Shown piece after piece: positions 15,778-23,546 of a DNA stretch of 64,000 nt (position 1 is the first letter of the stretch; each line of letters begins with the position of its first letter). The notes under the pieces were generated by a model that saw nothing but the letters and a program-made list of their open reading frames with translations, was not told where the DNA came from and did not search any database. Origin of the DNA: Chitinophagaceae bacterium (lineage in GTDB: Bacteria; Bacteroidota; Bacteroidia; Chitinophagales; Chitinophagaceae); assembly GCA_947447465.1 (NCBI GenBank), contig CANFKE010000019.1:1-64000 (forward strand), given 5' to 3'. The position numbers and the translations under genes are program-made.

Positions 15778-17268
15778 TTATTCAAAATTTTCCTTCATCA
15801 ATTTATTTTCTTCATTGATCACGTCAATAATAACTCCGTCCATTTTTGTAGCTACCATATCTATGTTGTGGATGATGTCTTTATTGAAAGGATCTGATGC
15901 ATCTTCGAAATTGAACAATTTGGCCAGTCCAAGTATAGTTGCCACATTTCCCCTCAGATCATGAGACTGTATGTGTGTAATATGCTCCAATATCTTACCT
16001 TGATCAGCTATCCTTTTCAAGTGCCCTGCCCTATCTATTGCCAGTTGTCTGTTTGACCTTATTTGTCGATATAGTCGATATCCAATATACCCCATAACTA
16101 TGATCAGCAGGGCAATGCATATCGCATAAACTTCCGTTCTTAATTTAGCTATTTGGATATCCTTGTCCTTTAGCTCTCTTACTCGTTGCAATTCAAGTGC
16201 GGTTATTTTATCCATATTTGCTCCCGAGTATATCGAATCATTGTAAGCAACATGTTCTTTATACATAGATAAGGCTCCCTGGTAATTCCCAAGTAGTTCA
16301 AGTGTTTCAGAAAGATCCAAAGAAGTGATACGAGCATCATTTACCTCTCCTATGCTTTTGCTGATCTTTAATGCGCTATCTAAAAATTTTGCAGCGGTGA
16401 TCAGATTCGTCTTTCGGTCAGCGCTGATAAGGCTATCAGCTTTTATTGCATTGCTGTCCTTTGCAATAACAAGATAACATTGCCCAAGATTACCGAGAAT
16501 ACTGCTGTAGTCATAAGGCTGACCATTTTCTTCCAGCATCTTCAAAGACTTATTGTAGTATGCAATACAATGGTTGTAGTCCTTTTGTTTTAGGTAAATA
16601 CTTCCAATATTCATTAATATCCTGGATGTGCCCTGTATATCACCCAACTCCTTTTTTATTGACAATGCTCTGGAATATATATTGATCGCACTATCGAATT
16701 TGTCAAGTAAATTATATGTATTCCCTAAATTGAGGAGCAAAGACGAGATCGAAGTTTTATCATTGGTTTCCTCATAGTAGGTCAATGCTTTTTGAGTGTA
16801 AGATATTGCCCTATCGAACTGCTTTTGAGATCGGTAAATATTACTAATACCCCAATTGCCGGCCGCCACCCCTCTTTTATTACCAATACGCTCATTTATT
16901 CTCAGGGCTTGTAAGTAGTGATCAAGTGAGTTAGGAAAATCTGACCGGAGTTCATAGCTTACTCCAAGTCCCATATGTGCCATTGCAATTCCTCTTTCCC
17001 ATTGTATCTTCTTCGCAAGCGATAAGGATCTAAATCCATAGGCCAACGCAGAATCAGAGCATGTACCATTGTATATCTCCGAGATCTTTTTCAGCAATTT
17101 TACTTTGTTGCTATCAACATTTTGCTTCTTAATTTCAACTCTAAATGAGTCGATCAATATATCGCTCCGCTTTCTTTCTCCATAAGCACTTTGTGATAAA
17201 ATAGTAATTAATAGAATGATCCTTAAGAATTTGCACATAGAGGGAGATTTAATGCAAATATTGGTCAT
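15778..17268 (-). CDS. TPR protein ending in a histidine-kinase dimerisation segment, no ATPase domain
   Basis: 496 residues. An N-terminal signal peptide or anchor (MCKFLRIILLITILSQSAYG from residue 11) is followed by about six to seven TPR repeats (~60-340, for example RGIAMAHMGLGVSYELRSDF). A membrane helix lies at ~380-400 (VYAICIALLIIVMGYIGYRL). The cytoplasmic part then carries HIQSHDLRGNVATILGLAKL, a DHp-type H-box with His near residue 435, and stops about 60 residues later. No N, G1 or G2 boxes follow, and the 14 bp to the convergent kinase gene leave no room for a remnant. It could be a phosphotransfer or partner subunit, or a truncated kinase. The upstream in-frame start MTNICIKSP is possible; MCKF may be the real one. 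Confidence 0.85.
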   Translation of the reverse strand: MTNICIKSPSMCKFLRIILLITILSQSAYGERKRSDILIDSFRVEIKKQNVDSNKVKLLKKISEIYNGTCSDSALAYGFRSLSLAKKIQWERGIAMAHMGLGVSYELRSDFPNSLDHYLQALRINERIGNKRGVAAGNWGISNIYRSQKQFDRAISYTQKALTYYEETNDKTSISSLLLNLGNTYNLLDKFDSAINIYSRALSIKKELGDIQGTSRILMNIGSIYLKQKDYNHCIAYYNKSLKMLEENGQPYDYSSILGNLGQCYLVIAKDSNAIKADSLISADRKTNLITAAKFLDSALKISKSIGEVNDARITSLDLSETLELLGNYQGALSMYKEHVAYNDSIYSGANMDKITALELQRVRELKDKDIQIAKLRTEVYAICIALLIIVMGYIGYRLYRQIRSNRQLAIDRAGHLKRIADQGKILEHITHIQSHDLRGNVATILGLAKLFNFEDASDPFNKDIIHNIDMVATKMDGVIIDVINEENKLMKENFE

Positions 17269-17384
17269 TAAATAATCAAAAGCAATTTAACATCAATATT
17301 TTATTGTATTGTATAATCATTTCATAAATTATAATAATAAACACATTGTATTATTAAACCTACATAATATCAAATCTTCATAAT

Positions 17385-17411
17385 CAAAAAAGCAGGAGTA
17401 ATACTCCTGCT
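17385..17411 (-). terminator. Rho-independent terminator after hisS
   Basis: A perfect inverted repeat AGCAGGAGTA/TACTCCTGCT (17391-17411) is followed on the minus strand by a run of six T (plus-strand A run 17385-17390). It lies 24 bp beyond the hisS stop and ends the SDR-phosphatase-hisS operon. Confidence 0.85.
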
Positions 17412-17434
17412 TATAAATTAAAGAACTATTTGAT

Positions 17435-18826
17435 CTATTTCAATTGACTAATACACTCAGATAGTGTGATCATCTTCTGCTCTCCGGTCGCAAAGTTTTT
17501 CAAACTGACCAACTGCTTTTCTCTTTCCTCATCACCGGGTAATATCACATAAGCCATTGCTCTTTTATTTGCATACTTCATTTGTTTATCAAATTTTACG
17601 GCATCAGGGTATAGTTCAGCAGAAATACCGGCATCCCTTAATTGCTTTAATACACTGATTGCATACAGCTCATTATCGCCGCCAAAATTTACCAGCATCA
17701 CCTGTGCACCTGAGGCAAGTTGTTCCGGGAATGCATTCAACTGCTCCAGTACATCATAAATACGATCGATACCGAAAGATACCCCTACACCAGACAATCC
17801 TTTTAGCCCGAAAAGTCCGGTAAGATCATCATAACGGCCGCCACCACCAATACTACCCATCTTCACATTTTCACTATCACATACTACTTCTACAATTACG
17901 CCTGTGTAATAGTTGAGCCCTCTTGCCAGGCTGATATATACTTCTATAGATCCACCCCACCCTGCATCAGACAAACCGGTGTAATAACTTAATGAAGTAC
18001 TTAGCTCTTTAATTCCTTCAAGGCCAATTGGCGTATTGACCATAAGAGTAGATAACTGCTCCAGCTTAGCCTGATTATCACCGGTTATGCTAATGACCTT
18101 ACTTATCTGGTCGATGCCTGCATCTTCAATGCCTCTCTCTCTCAATTCTTTTGTAACGCCGTCCCACCCTATTTTATCCAGTTTATCGAGCGCAACGGTA
18201 ATATCTATCATCTTCTCAGGCGTTCCGCATAATTCAGCAAGTGCAGCCAATAGTTTGCGACTATTGACCTTGATCTTTACGGGTATATGTAATTGATGAA
18301 AAGCAGCCTGATAGATACATAAGAGTTCAGCCTCATTGATCAAAGAAGTACTGCCTACCACATCTGCATCGCACTGCCAGAATTCACGGTAGCGACCATT
18401 CTGGGGACGATCGGCACGCCATACTGGCTGCATTTGGTATCTGCGAAATGGAAATGCCAGCTCATTTTGATTCATGACCACATAACGGGCAAAAGGAATA
18501 GTAAGGTCATATCTCAATGCTCGTTCAGTAACTACAGGAGAAGAATACGGTTTACTTAGCACTTTATTCCACTCATCGTTCAGTTTTACTTTGTCCTGTT
18601 CCTTCTTTTCGTGCAAGCCATTATTTAATATTTTAAATATCAACCTGTCGCCTTCTTCACCATACTTTCCGGTAAGAGTAACAAGATTTTCCATTGCAGG
18701 AGTTTCCAATGGCTGGAAACCATACAATTCAAAAATGTTACGAAGTGTATTGAGTATATATTGGCGCTTACGAACAACAACAGGAGAAAAATCTCTGGTG
18801 CCCTGCGGTATAGATGGTTTTGACAT
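17435..18826 (-). CDS. hisS: Histidyl-tRNA synthetase
   Basis: 463 residues, class II aminoacyl-tRNA synthetase charging tRNA-His in the cytoplasm. The start MSKPSIPQGTRDFSP is typical. Visible are class II motif 2 (FRRYQMQPVWRADRPQNGRYREF), the HisRS-specific RGLNYYTGVIVEV, and motif 3 (GGGGRYDDLTGLF...GVSFGIDRI), then the C-terminal anticodon-binding domain (~370-463, MLVNFGGDNELYA). Length is normal for the family. It is the last gene of an operon, starting 6 bp after the phosphatase stop, with a clear terminator downstream. Confidence 0.97.
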   Translation of the reverse strand: MSKPSIPQGTRDFSPVVVRKRQYILNTLRNIFELYGFQPLETPAMENLVTLTGKYGEEGDRLIFKILNNGLHEKKEQDKVKLNDEWNKVLSKPYSSPVVTERALRYDLTIPFARYVVMNQNELAFPFRRYQMQPVWRADRPQNGRYREFWQCDADVVGSTSLINEAELLCIYQAAFHQLHIPVKIKVNSRKLLAALAELCGTPEKMIDITVALDKLDKIGWDGVTKELRERGIEDAGIDQISKVISITGDNQAKLEQLSTLMVNTPIGLEGIKELSTSLSYYTGLSDAGWGGSIEVYISLARGLNYYTGVIVEVVCDSENVKMGSIGGGGRYDDLTGLFGLKGLSGVGVSFGIDRIYDVLEQLNAFPEQLASGAQVMLVNFGGDNELYAISVLKQLRDAGISAELYPDAVKFDKQMKYANKRAMAYVILPGDEEREKQLVSLKNFATGEQKMITLSECISQLK

Positions 18827-18832
18827 TAGTTA

Positions 18833-19285
18833 TTATTTATACTTTTCTATTATAGCATTACAGGTACGTTCTATGATCTGATAAACCGGAAGATAGCCAC
18901 TTTCATCACCATACCACGGATCCGGAACTGATTCATTCTTGCCCGGATGTAGTTCATTAAGGAAATAGTCAACATTACTTATTTCTGATTGCCCTGAAAT
19001 CTTTTTTATATCAGATACTACATCTGCAGCAAAGGCATATATCTTATCATATTGCAACAGATCTTCTTTAGTAAATGTTCTGGCTCTCTGATGTGATATG
19101 TCTATTCCATTTTCCAGACATACCTTCTGAGAATATTTATGTGGCGCTTCACCGGTATGATATGAATTGGTACCGGCAGATTCCACGACCCAATCCAGTC
19201 CATGAATTTTTACTTTATGCTTTAGCACACCCTCTGCTATCGGCGAACGGCATATGTTGCCAAGGCAAACCATTAATATTTTCAT
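18833..19285 (-). CDS. Low-molecular-weight protein-tyrosine phosphatase
   Basis: 150 residues. The P-loop CLGNICRS at the N-terminus provides the nucleophile C7 and R13. The general acid is D122 in PDPWYG, the usual family motif near the C-terminus. It hydrolyses phosphotyrosine on proteins, or could act on arginine phosphate or other small phosphoesters; the substrate is not evident. It lies 31 bp downstream of the SDR gene and 6 bp upstream of hisS, so it is part of one operon. Nothing unusual. Confidence 0.93.
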   Translation of the reverse strand: MKILMVCLGNICRSPIAEGVLKHKVKIHGLDWVVESAGTNSYHTGEAPHKYSQKVCLENGIDISHQRARTFTKEDLLQYDKIYAFAADVVSDIKKISGQSEISNVDYFLNELHPGKNESVPDPWYGDESGYLPVYQIIERTCNAIIEKYK

Positions 19286-19316
19286 TATCCGGCAAAGCTA
19301 ATAAAAACAGAGGTAC

Positions 19317-20132
19317 TTAATTATATCCCTTCAGCGGAGAATCAGGTTCATTAAGGAAATGCTTGAATACCATCTTGTCAGCCAGTGATGGGAATAGTTT
19401 ATTGATCAAGACTGTTAGCTTTCCCTGACCGGTCATAACAATGGTCCTTTTTCTTCTGTCTATTCCTTTCAGTATTATGGATGCACATTCCTCTGCGCTC
19501 ATCAGCTTACTTTCATCAAGTGGGGTCTCTTTCTGTGCGTTGCCATCCGCACCACGTGCCACATTGCGAATATTGGACGCAATAAAGCCGGGGCACACCC
19601 ACATAACATTCACCCCTGTATGTAACAATTCAGTTCGCAGCGACTCCATAAATCCTTGCATAGCAAACTTGGAAGCCGAATAGCCGGTGCGACATGGTAA
19701 ACCTCTGAAGCCTGCTATGCTAGATACTGCAGCAATAGTCCCCTTTGATTTTTTGATCGCCGGCAATGCATATTTACTACAATAAACCGTTCCCCAGAAA
19801 TTGATATCCATCAATTCCTTTAATACCTTAAGGTCCAACTCTTCGAACAATGCACGCATACTTATACCTGCATTATTGATCAAAACATCTATCCTGCCCC
19901 ATTTTGTCAATACTGCTTCCATCAATGCTTTGCAATCAGATTCAATACTTACATCGGCCTTGATACAAAGTAAATTAGCATTGGCACCTCCAAATCCTGA
20001 CTGCAATTTATCTGCATCACGGCCGCAAACAGCCACAAATGCCCCTTTACCCAAGGCATCAATAGCCAATGCCTTACCAATTCCTGAAGATCCCCCGGTT
20101 ATTACATATACTTTACCACTGTATGATGACAT
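19317..20132 (-). CDS. Short-chain dehydrogenase/reductase (SDR)
   Basis: 271 residues. A Rossmann cofactor site TGGSSGIG (12-19), NNAG (86-89), and the catalytic Ser138 with Tyr151-x3-Lys155 (YSASK) mark a classical SDR using NAD(P)H. The C-terminal tail resembles DltE/short-chain reductases acting on lipid-like or keto substrates, but the substrate cannot be told from sequence. It is first in the operon with the phosphatase and hisS, and diverges from the TetR gene across 148 bp. A promoter (TTTG-N22-TAACTTTG) lies just upstream. Confidence 0.92.
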   Translation of the reverse strand: MSSYSGKVYVITGGSSGIGKALAIDALGKGAFVAVCGRDADKLQSGFGGANANLLCIKADVSIESDCKALMEAVLTKWGRIDVLINNAGISMRALFEELDLKVLKELMDINFWGTVYCSKYALPAIKKSKGTIAAVSSIAGFRGLPCRTGYSASKFAMQGFMESLRTELLHTGVNVMWVCPGFIASNIRNVARGADGNAQKETPLDESKLMSAEECASIILKGIDRRKRTIVMTGQGKLTVLINKLFPSLADKMVFKHFLNEPDSPLKGYN

Positions 20133-20154
20133 GATGATCGTTTTAATAGACTGG

Positions 20155-20188
20155 CAAAGTTAATTTTATGAAGGTTAGTTCCATCAAA
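20155..20188 (-). promoter_or_regulatory. Promoter of the SDR-phosphatase-hisS operon
   Basis: On the minus strand TTTG (20188-20185) is followed after 22 bp by TAACTTTG (20162-20155), matching the Bacteroidota -33/-7 consensus. The predicted start of transcription is near 20148, about 15 nt before the ATG at 20132. Confidence 0.55.
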
Positions 20189-20241
20189 AAAGATGATAAA
20201 TACCGCTATTAAAAATATTTATTTAGAAATGTTTTAAAATA

Positions 20242-20263
20242 TAAACACTGTTTATTAAATTTG
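20242..20263 (+). promoter_or_regulatory. TetR-type operator overlapping the tetR promoter
   Basis: TAAACACTGTTTA (20242-20254) is a perfect inverted repeat around one central base. The -7 element TAAATTTG (20256-20263) follows directly, so a bound repressor would block the promoter. Nearly the same palindrome recurs at 20960-20972 before the efflux operon, which supports autoregulation by the adjacent TetR protein. Confidence 0.65.
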
Positions 20264-20280
20264 CAGTGTAATTATCTGAC

Positions 20281-20895
20281 ATGGGAATTAGTGAAAGAAA
20301 GGAACGGGATAAACAAGAAATGCGCACCAAAATTATTGATGCTGCTATTTCTATGTTTTTGACTGAAGGGTATGAAAAGACTTCCATCAGAAATATTGCT
20401 GAGAAGATTGAATACAGCCCAGCTACCATTTACCTCTATTACAAAGACAAGGACGAATTACTATACGAAGTTCAGAGGCAAGCTTTTGAAAAACTGGAGT
20501 TGGAATTTCATGAAAAAGTTACCAGTGCTGATCCCATGGAACGTCTGGAGCAGTTATGTTATACCTATGTAAGGTTTGGTAAGAACAATAAGGAGATGTA
20601 TGACCTTATGTTTATGATGAAAGCTCCGATGAATTGTGTTGAAGAAGATGAGACCTGGAACAATAACACCGATTCTTTCGACTTCCTTGTAAAGTGCCTG
20701 TCAGACTGCATGGAAAATAATCTCTTGCGTTTTGATAATGTAATGACAGCAGCATTATCTGTTTGGTCAATGGGACACGGACTTGTTTCGCTGGACGTGA
20801 GCTGCAGGTTCAAAGCAATGCAAATGGATGAAACGAGCATCAACATAGCTATCGAAGAAGCAATCGGCCAATACCTGAAGCTCATAAAAGCCTAA
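20281..20895 (+). CDS. TetR/AcrR-family transcriptional regulator
   Basis: 204 residues. The N-terminal helix-turn-helix (~15-62) reads RTKIIDAAISMFLTEGYEKTSIRNIAEK, with YSPATIYLYYKDKDELL as recognition helix and following turn, typical of the family. The C-terminal ligand-binding half is helical and divergent. It sits 79 bp before the TolC start of an efflux operon on the same strand. A 13-bp palindrome lies both in its own promoter and in front of the efflux genes. Inference: a repressor of the efflux operon and of itself, released by a toxic ligand. The ligand is unknown. Confidence 0.93.
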   Translation: MGISERKERDKQEMRTKIIDAAISMFLTEGYEKTSIRNIAEKIEYSPATIYLYYKDKDELLYEVQRQAFEKLELEFHEKVTSADPMERLEQLCYTYVRFGKNNKEMYDLMFMMKAPMNCVEEDETWNNNTDSFDFLVKCLSDCMENNLLRFDNVMTAALSVWSMGHGLVSLDVSCRFKAMQMDETSINIAIEEAIGQYLKLIKA

Positions 20896-20959
20896 CAACT
20901 AATATTATTTACAGAAACTAAAAAGAAAAAGAAAATTCATATTTTTTTTGCCACATAAC

Positions 20960-20972
20960 TAAACAGTGTTCA
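20960..20972 (+). promoter_or_regulatory. Second TetR-type operator, before the efflux operon
   Basis: TAAACAGTGTTCA is the reverse-complement form of the palindrome at 20242-20254 with one base changed in one half-site. It ends two bases before the chosen ATG of the TolC-like gene, so binding would occlude transcription start or translation initiation. Confidence 0.6.
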
Positions 20973-20974
20973 TT

Positions 20975-22333
20975 ATGTCAACAATGATAAACAAAAGGAT
21001 AGCAATAATATTACTACTACTATTCACAACCTATTCTCAGGAAAGCAACGCACAAAGTCAGTTGGACTTCTACATTCAGGAAGGAATTAAAAACAATCAG
21101 GGGCTACATCAGCAAAACATCCAATTAGAGCGATCACTGCTAGCCCTAAAAGAAGCGAAATCACTTTTCCTACCCAACATTAGTTTACTGGGAACTTATA
21201 CTAAAGCGAATGGCGGCCGTACAATTGATCTTCCTATCGGCGATCTGATGAACCCTGTATATGCCACACTCAACCAATTGACCAATACCAACAATTTTCC
21301 ACATATCGATAATCAATCGATATTGTTGAACCCTGACAATTTCTATGATGCAAAGTTCAGAACATCATTGCCGCTCATTAATGCTGAGATCTGGTATAAT
21401 CAAAAAATCAAGAAAGAGCAGATAACACAACAGCAGGCAGCGGTCAATGTTTATAAACGTGAGTTAGTAAAAAATATTAAGTCTGCTTATTACCAATATT
21501 ATCAGTCAGGAAAAGCAGTTGCTATATACAACAATGCCCTGCTTTTGGTAAAGGAGAACGTTAGAGTAAATGAAAGCCTGTTGAAAAATGGCCTAAGGAA
21601 CAGCACCGCACTTACCCGCTCACAGACCGAACAACAAAAGATAGAGGCTGCAATTACTGAAGCCAGCAACAACCAAATGAATGCGAAAGCATATTTCAAT
21701 TTTCTTCTCAACCGCGCGCTTACTACCGACATTATTATCGACACAACTGATTTCAGTAAAGTAGCAAACATACTTAATACGTCAACCAACACTAGAGAAG
21801 AGTTAGTTCAGTTGAACAAAGGTATTGAAACCTATAAACTGGTAGAGAAAATGCAAAGGTCATACCTCGTGCCCAAGCTCAATACTTTTCTTGATCTGGG
21901 TTCACAGGGATTTAACTTCAACTACAATTCAAAAACGCAGTACTACATATGGGGGCTAAACCTGCAATGGGATCTTTTTGCTGCAGGCAAGAACAGATAC
22001 AAAAGCCTGCAAGCAAAAGCTGATGTCTCATTATTACAAGCTCAGTATAGTCAAACAGAACAAGCTTTACAATTTCAAACAGAACAGTCAATTAACAACT
22101 ACAATACAGCTCTATCTAACTACAACAGTGCAAAATCACAACTTAACCTGGCCGGCAAATACTACAATGATCAATTAAAAGTGTACAAAGAAGGACAATT
22201 ACTATACATAGAATTGTTGGATGCACTCAATCAACTGACCAATGCTGCATTACAATTGTCGCTGGCACAAGCCAATGTACTTAATGCTGCTGCAGACATA
22301 GAACGTAATAATGCCACATATCCGATAAATTAA
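20975..22333 (+). CDS. TolC-family outer-membrane efflux protein
   Basis: About 452 residues. A signal peptide (MSTMINKRIAIILLLLFTTYSQESNAQ) precedes two outer-membrane efflux protein repeats rich in long helices (LRNSTALTRSQTEQQKIEAAI; YIELLDALNQLTNAALQLSLAQANVLNAAADIE), the usual TolC pattern. It forms the outer-membrane channel of the tripartite pump encoded with the next two genes. The ATG at 20975 is preferred over an in-frame GTG at 20966, which lies inside the operator palindrome; the ATG at 20984 is also possible. The gap to the adaptor gene is 44 bp. Confidence 0.92.
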   Translation: MSTMINKRIAIILLLLFTTYSQESNAQSQLDFYIQEGIKNNQGLHQQNIQLERSLLALKEAKSLFLPNISLLGTYTKANGGRTIDLPIGDLMNPVYATLNQLTNTNNFPHIDNQSILLNPDNFYDAKFRTSLPLINAEIWYNQKIKKEQITQQQAAVNVYKRELVKNIKSAYYQYYQSGKAVAIYNNALLLVKENVRVNESLLKNGLRNSTALTRSQTEQQKIEAAITEASNNQMNAKAYFNFLLNRALTTDIIIDTTDFSKVANILNTSTNTREELVQLNKGIETYKLVEKMQRSYLVPKLNTFLDLGSQGFNFNYNSKTQYYIWGLNLQWDLFAAGKNRYKSLQAKADVSLLQAQYSQTEQALQFQTEQSINNYNTALSNYNSAKSQLNLAGKYYNDQLKVYKEGQLLYIELLDALNQLTNAALQLSLAQANVLNAAADIERNNATYPIN

Positions 22334-22377
22334 TTTTCATACTTAACGCCACATTCAACAATTTTAAACGCACAGAT

Positions 22378-23454
22378 ATGCAAACCATAAAATCAATAAT
22401 AACAATCGTAGCAGTTCCATTCATTATGGTATCATGCGCTACAAAAAAGGAAGCAGTAAAAACTGCTGACACAGACATTATCCCTGTTAAAATAATGAAC
22501 TTGTCACCAACTACAGGTGCCGCAACCATAAATATATCAGGGCAATTTACCACAGATGATGAAGCATATCTGTCATTTAAAACTGGTGGCATCATTAATA
22601 AGATACTTGTGCGCGAAGGCGATGCTGTAAAGCAGGGGCAGCTTCTGGCAACTCTTAATATGGCTGAGATCAACGCGCAGGTAGAACAGGCGCACATTGC
22701 TTATGATAAAGCAATTCGCGACTACCAGAGAGTAATGAACCTGTACAAAGACAGTGTAGCTACATTAGAACAAGTACAGAATACAAAGACCGGAATGGAC
22801 CTTGCCAAACAGCAGGTAACCTCTGCAGAGTTCAATCGAACATACTCAGAGATAAGAGCACCAAGAAGTGGATACGTGTTACATAAAATGATGAATGAAG
22901 GACAATTGGCAGGAACTGGCATGCCTGTATTTCAGATAAATGGTGCCTCATCAGGCAATTGGATGCTGAGAGCAGGAATAAGCGACAAAGAATGGTCTAA
23001 TGTATCGATCAATGACAAGGCTGAAATAATCATTCCTGCATTGAATGGCAAAACATATACCGGACAAGTGGTACGTAAAGCAGAAGGTGCTGACCAACTA
23101 ACCGGATCATATACCATTGATGTGAAATTCACCAATGAAAAACCTGCAAGTCTGGCTGCAGGAATGTTTGGAAAAGCAATGATAATACATGCTGATAAAA
23201 GTGAAACTGCTGCTTCTTCATGGGCAATACCTTATGAAGCACTTTTAGATGGAGATGGTAGTAATGGCTATGTATTCATAACGAATGACAACAAAACAGT
23301 ACAAAAGTTAAAAGTGACCGTCGAAAGAATAGAAAAGGATCATGTGATCATTAACGATGGACTACAAAATGCCAGATCACTCATTATAAGCGGAAGTGCA
23401 TACCTGACTGAAAAAAGTAAAATAAGGGTTACAGACGATGTCATGGCAAAATAA
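22378..23454 (+). CDS. RND efflux periplasmic adaptor lipoprotein
   Basis: 358 residues. A lipoprotein signal with lipobox FIMVSC places Cys20 as the acylated residue. The split biotinyl-lipoyl domain is visible (GGIINKILVREGDAVKQGQLLATLN ... RAPRSGYVLHKMMNEGQLAGTG) flanking a helical hairpin (~90-150), then a beta-barrel and membrane-proximal domain. This is the HlyD/AcrA-type membrane fusion protein that links the RND pump to the TolC channel. It is the middle gene of the operon, 92 bp before the permease. Confidence 0.94.
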   Translation: MQTIKSIITIVAVPFIMVSCATKKEAVKTADTDIIPVKIMNLSPTTGAATINISGQFTTDDEAYLSFKTGGIINKILVREGDAVKQGQLLATLNMAEINAQVEQAHIAYDKAIRDYQRVMNLYKDSVATLEQVQNTKTGMDLAKQQVTSAEFNRTYSEIRAPRSGYVLHKMMNEGQLAGTGMPVFQINGASSGNWMLRAGISDKEWSNVSINDKAEIIIPALNGKTYTGQVVRKAEGADQLTGSYTIDVKFTNEKPASLAAGMFGKAMIIHADKSETAASSWAIPYEALLDGDGSNGYVFITNDNKTVQKLKVTVERIEKDHVIINDGLQNARSLIISGSAYLTEKSKIRVTDDVMAK

Positions 23455-23546
23455 TGAAGCTCTGGAAACAAGATCTCTTTTCAGATGGGCATTTTCTAAC
23501 CCTACAATTACAAACAATACACAAATCATCTTTAAAATAATACACA

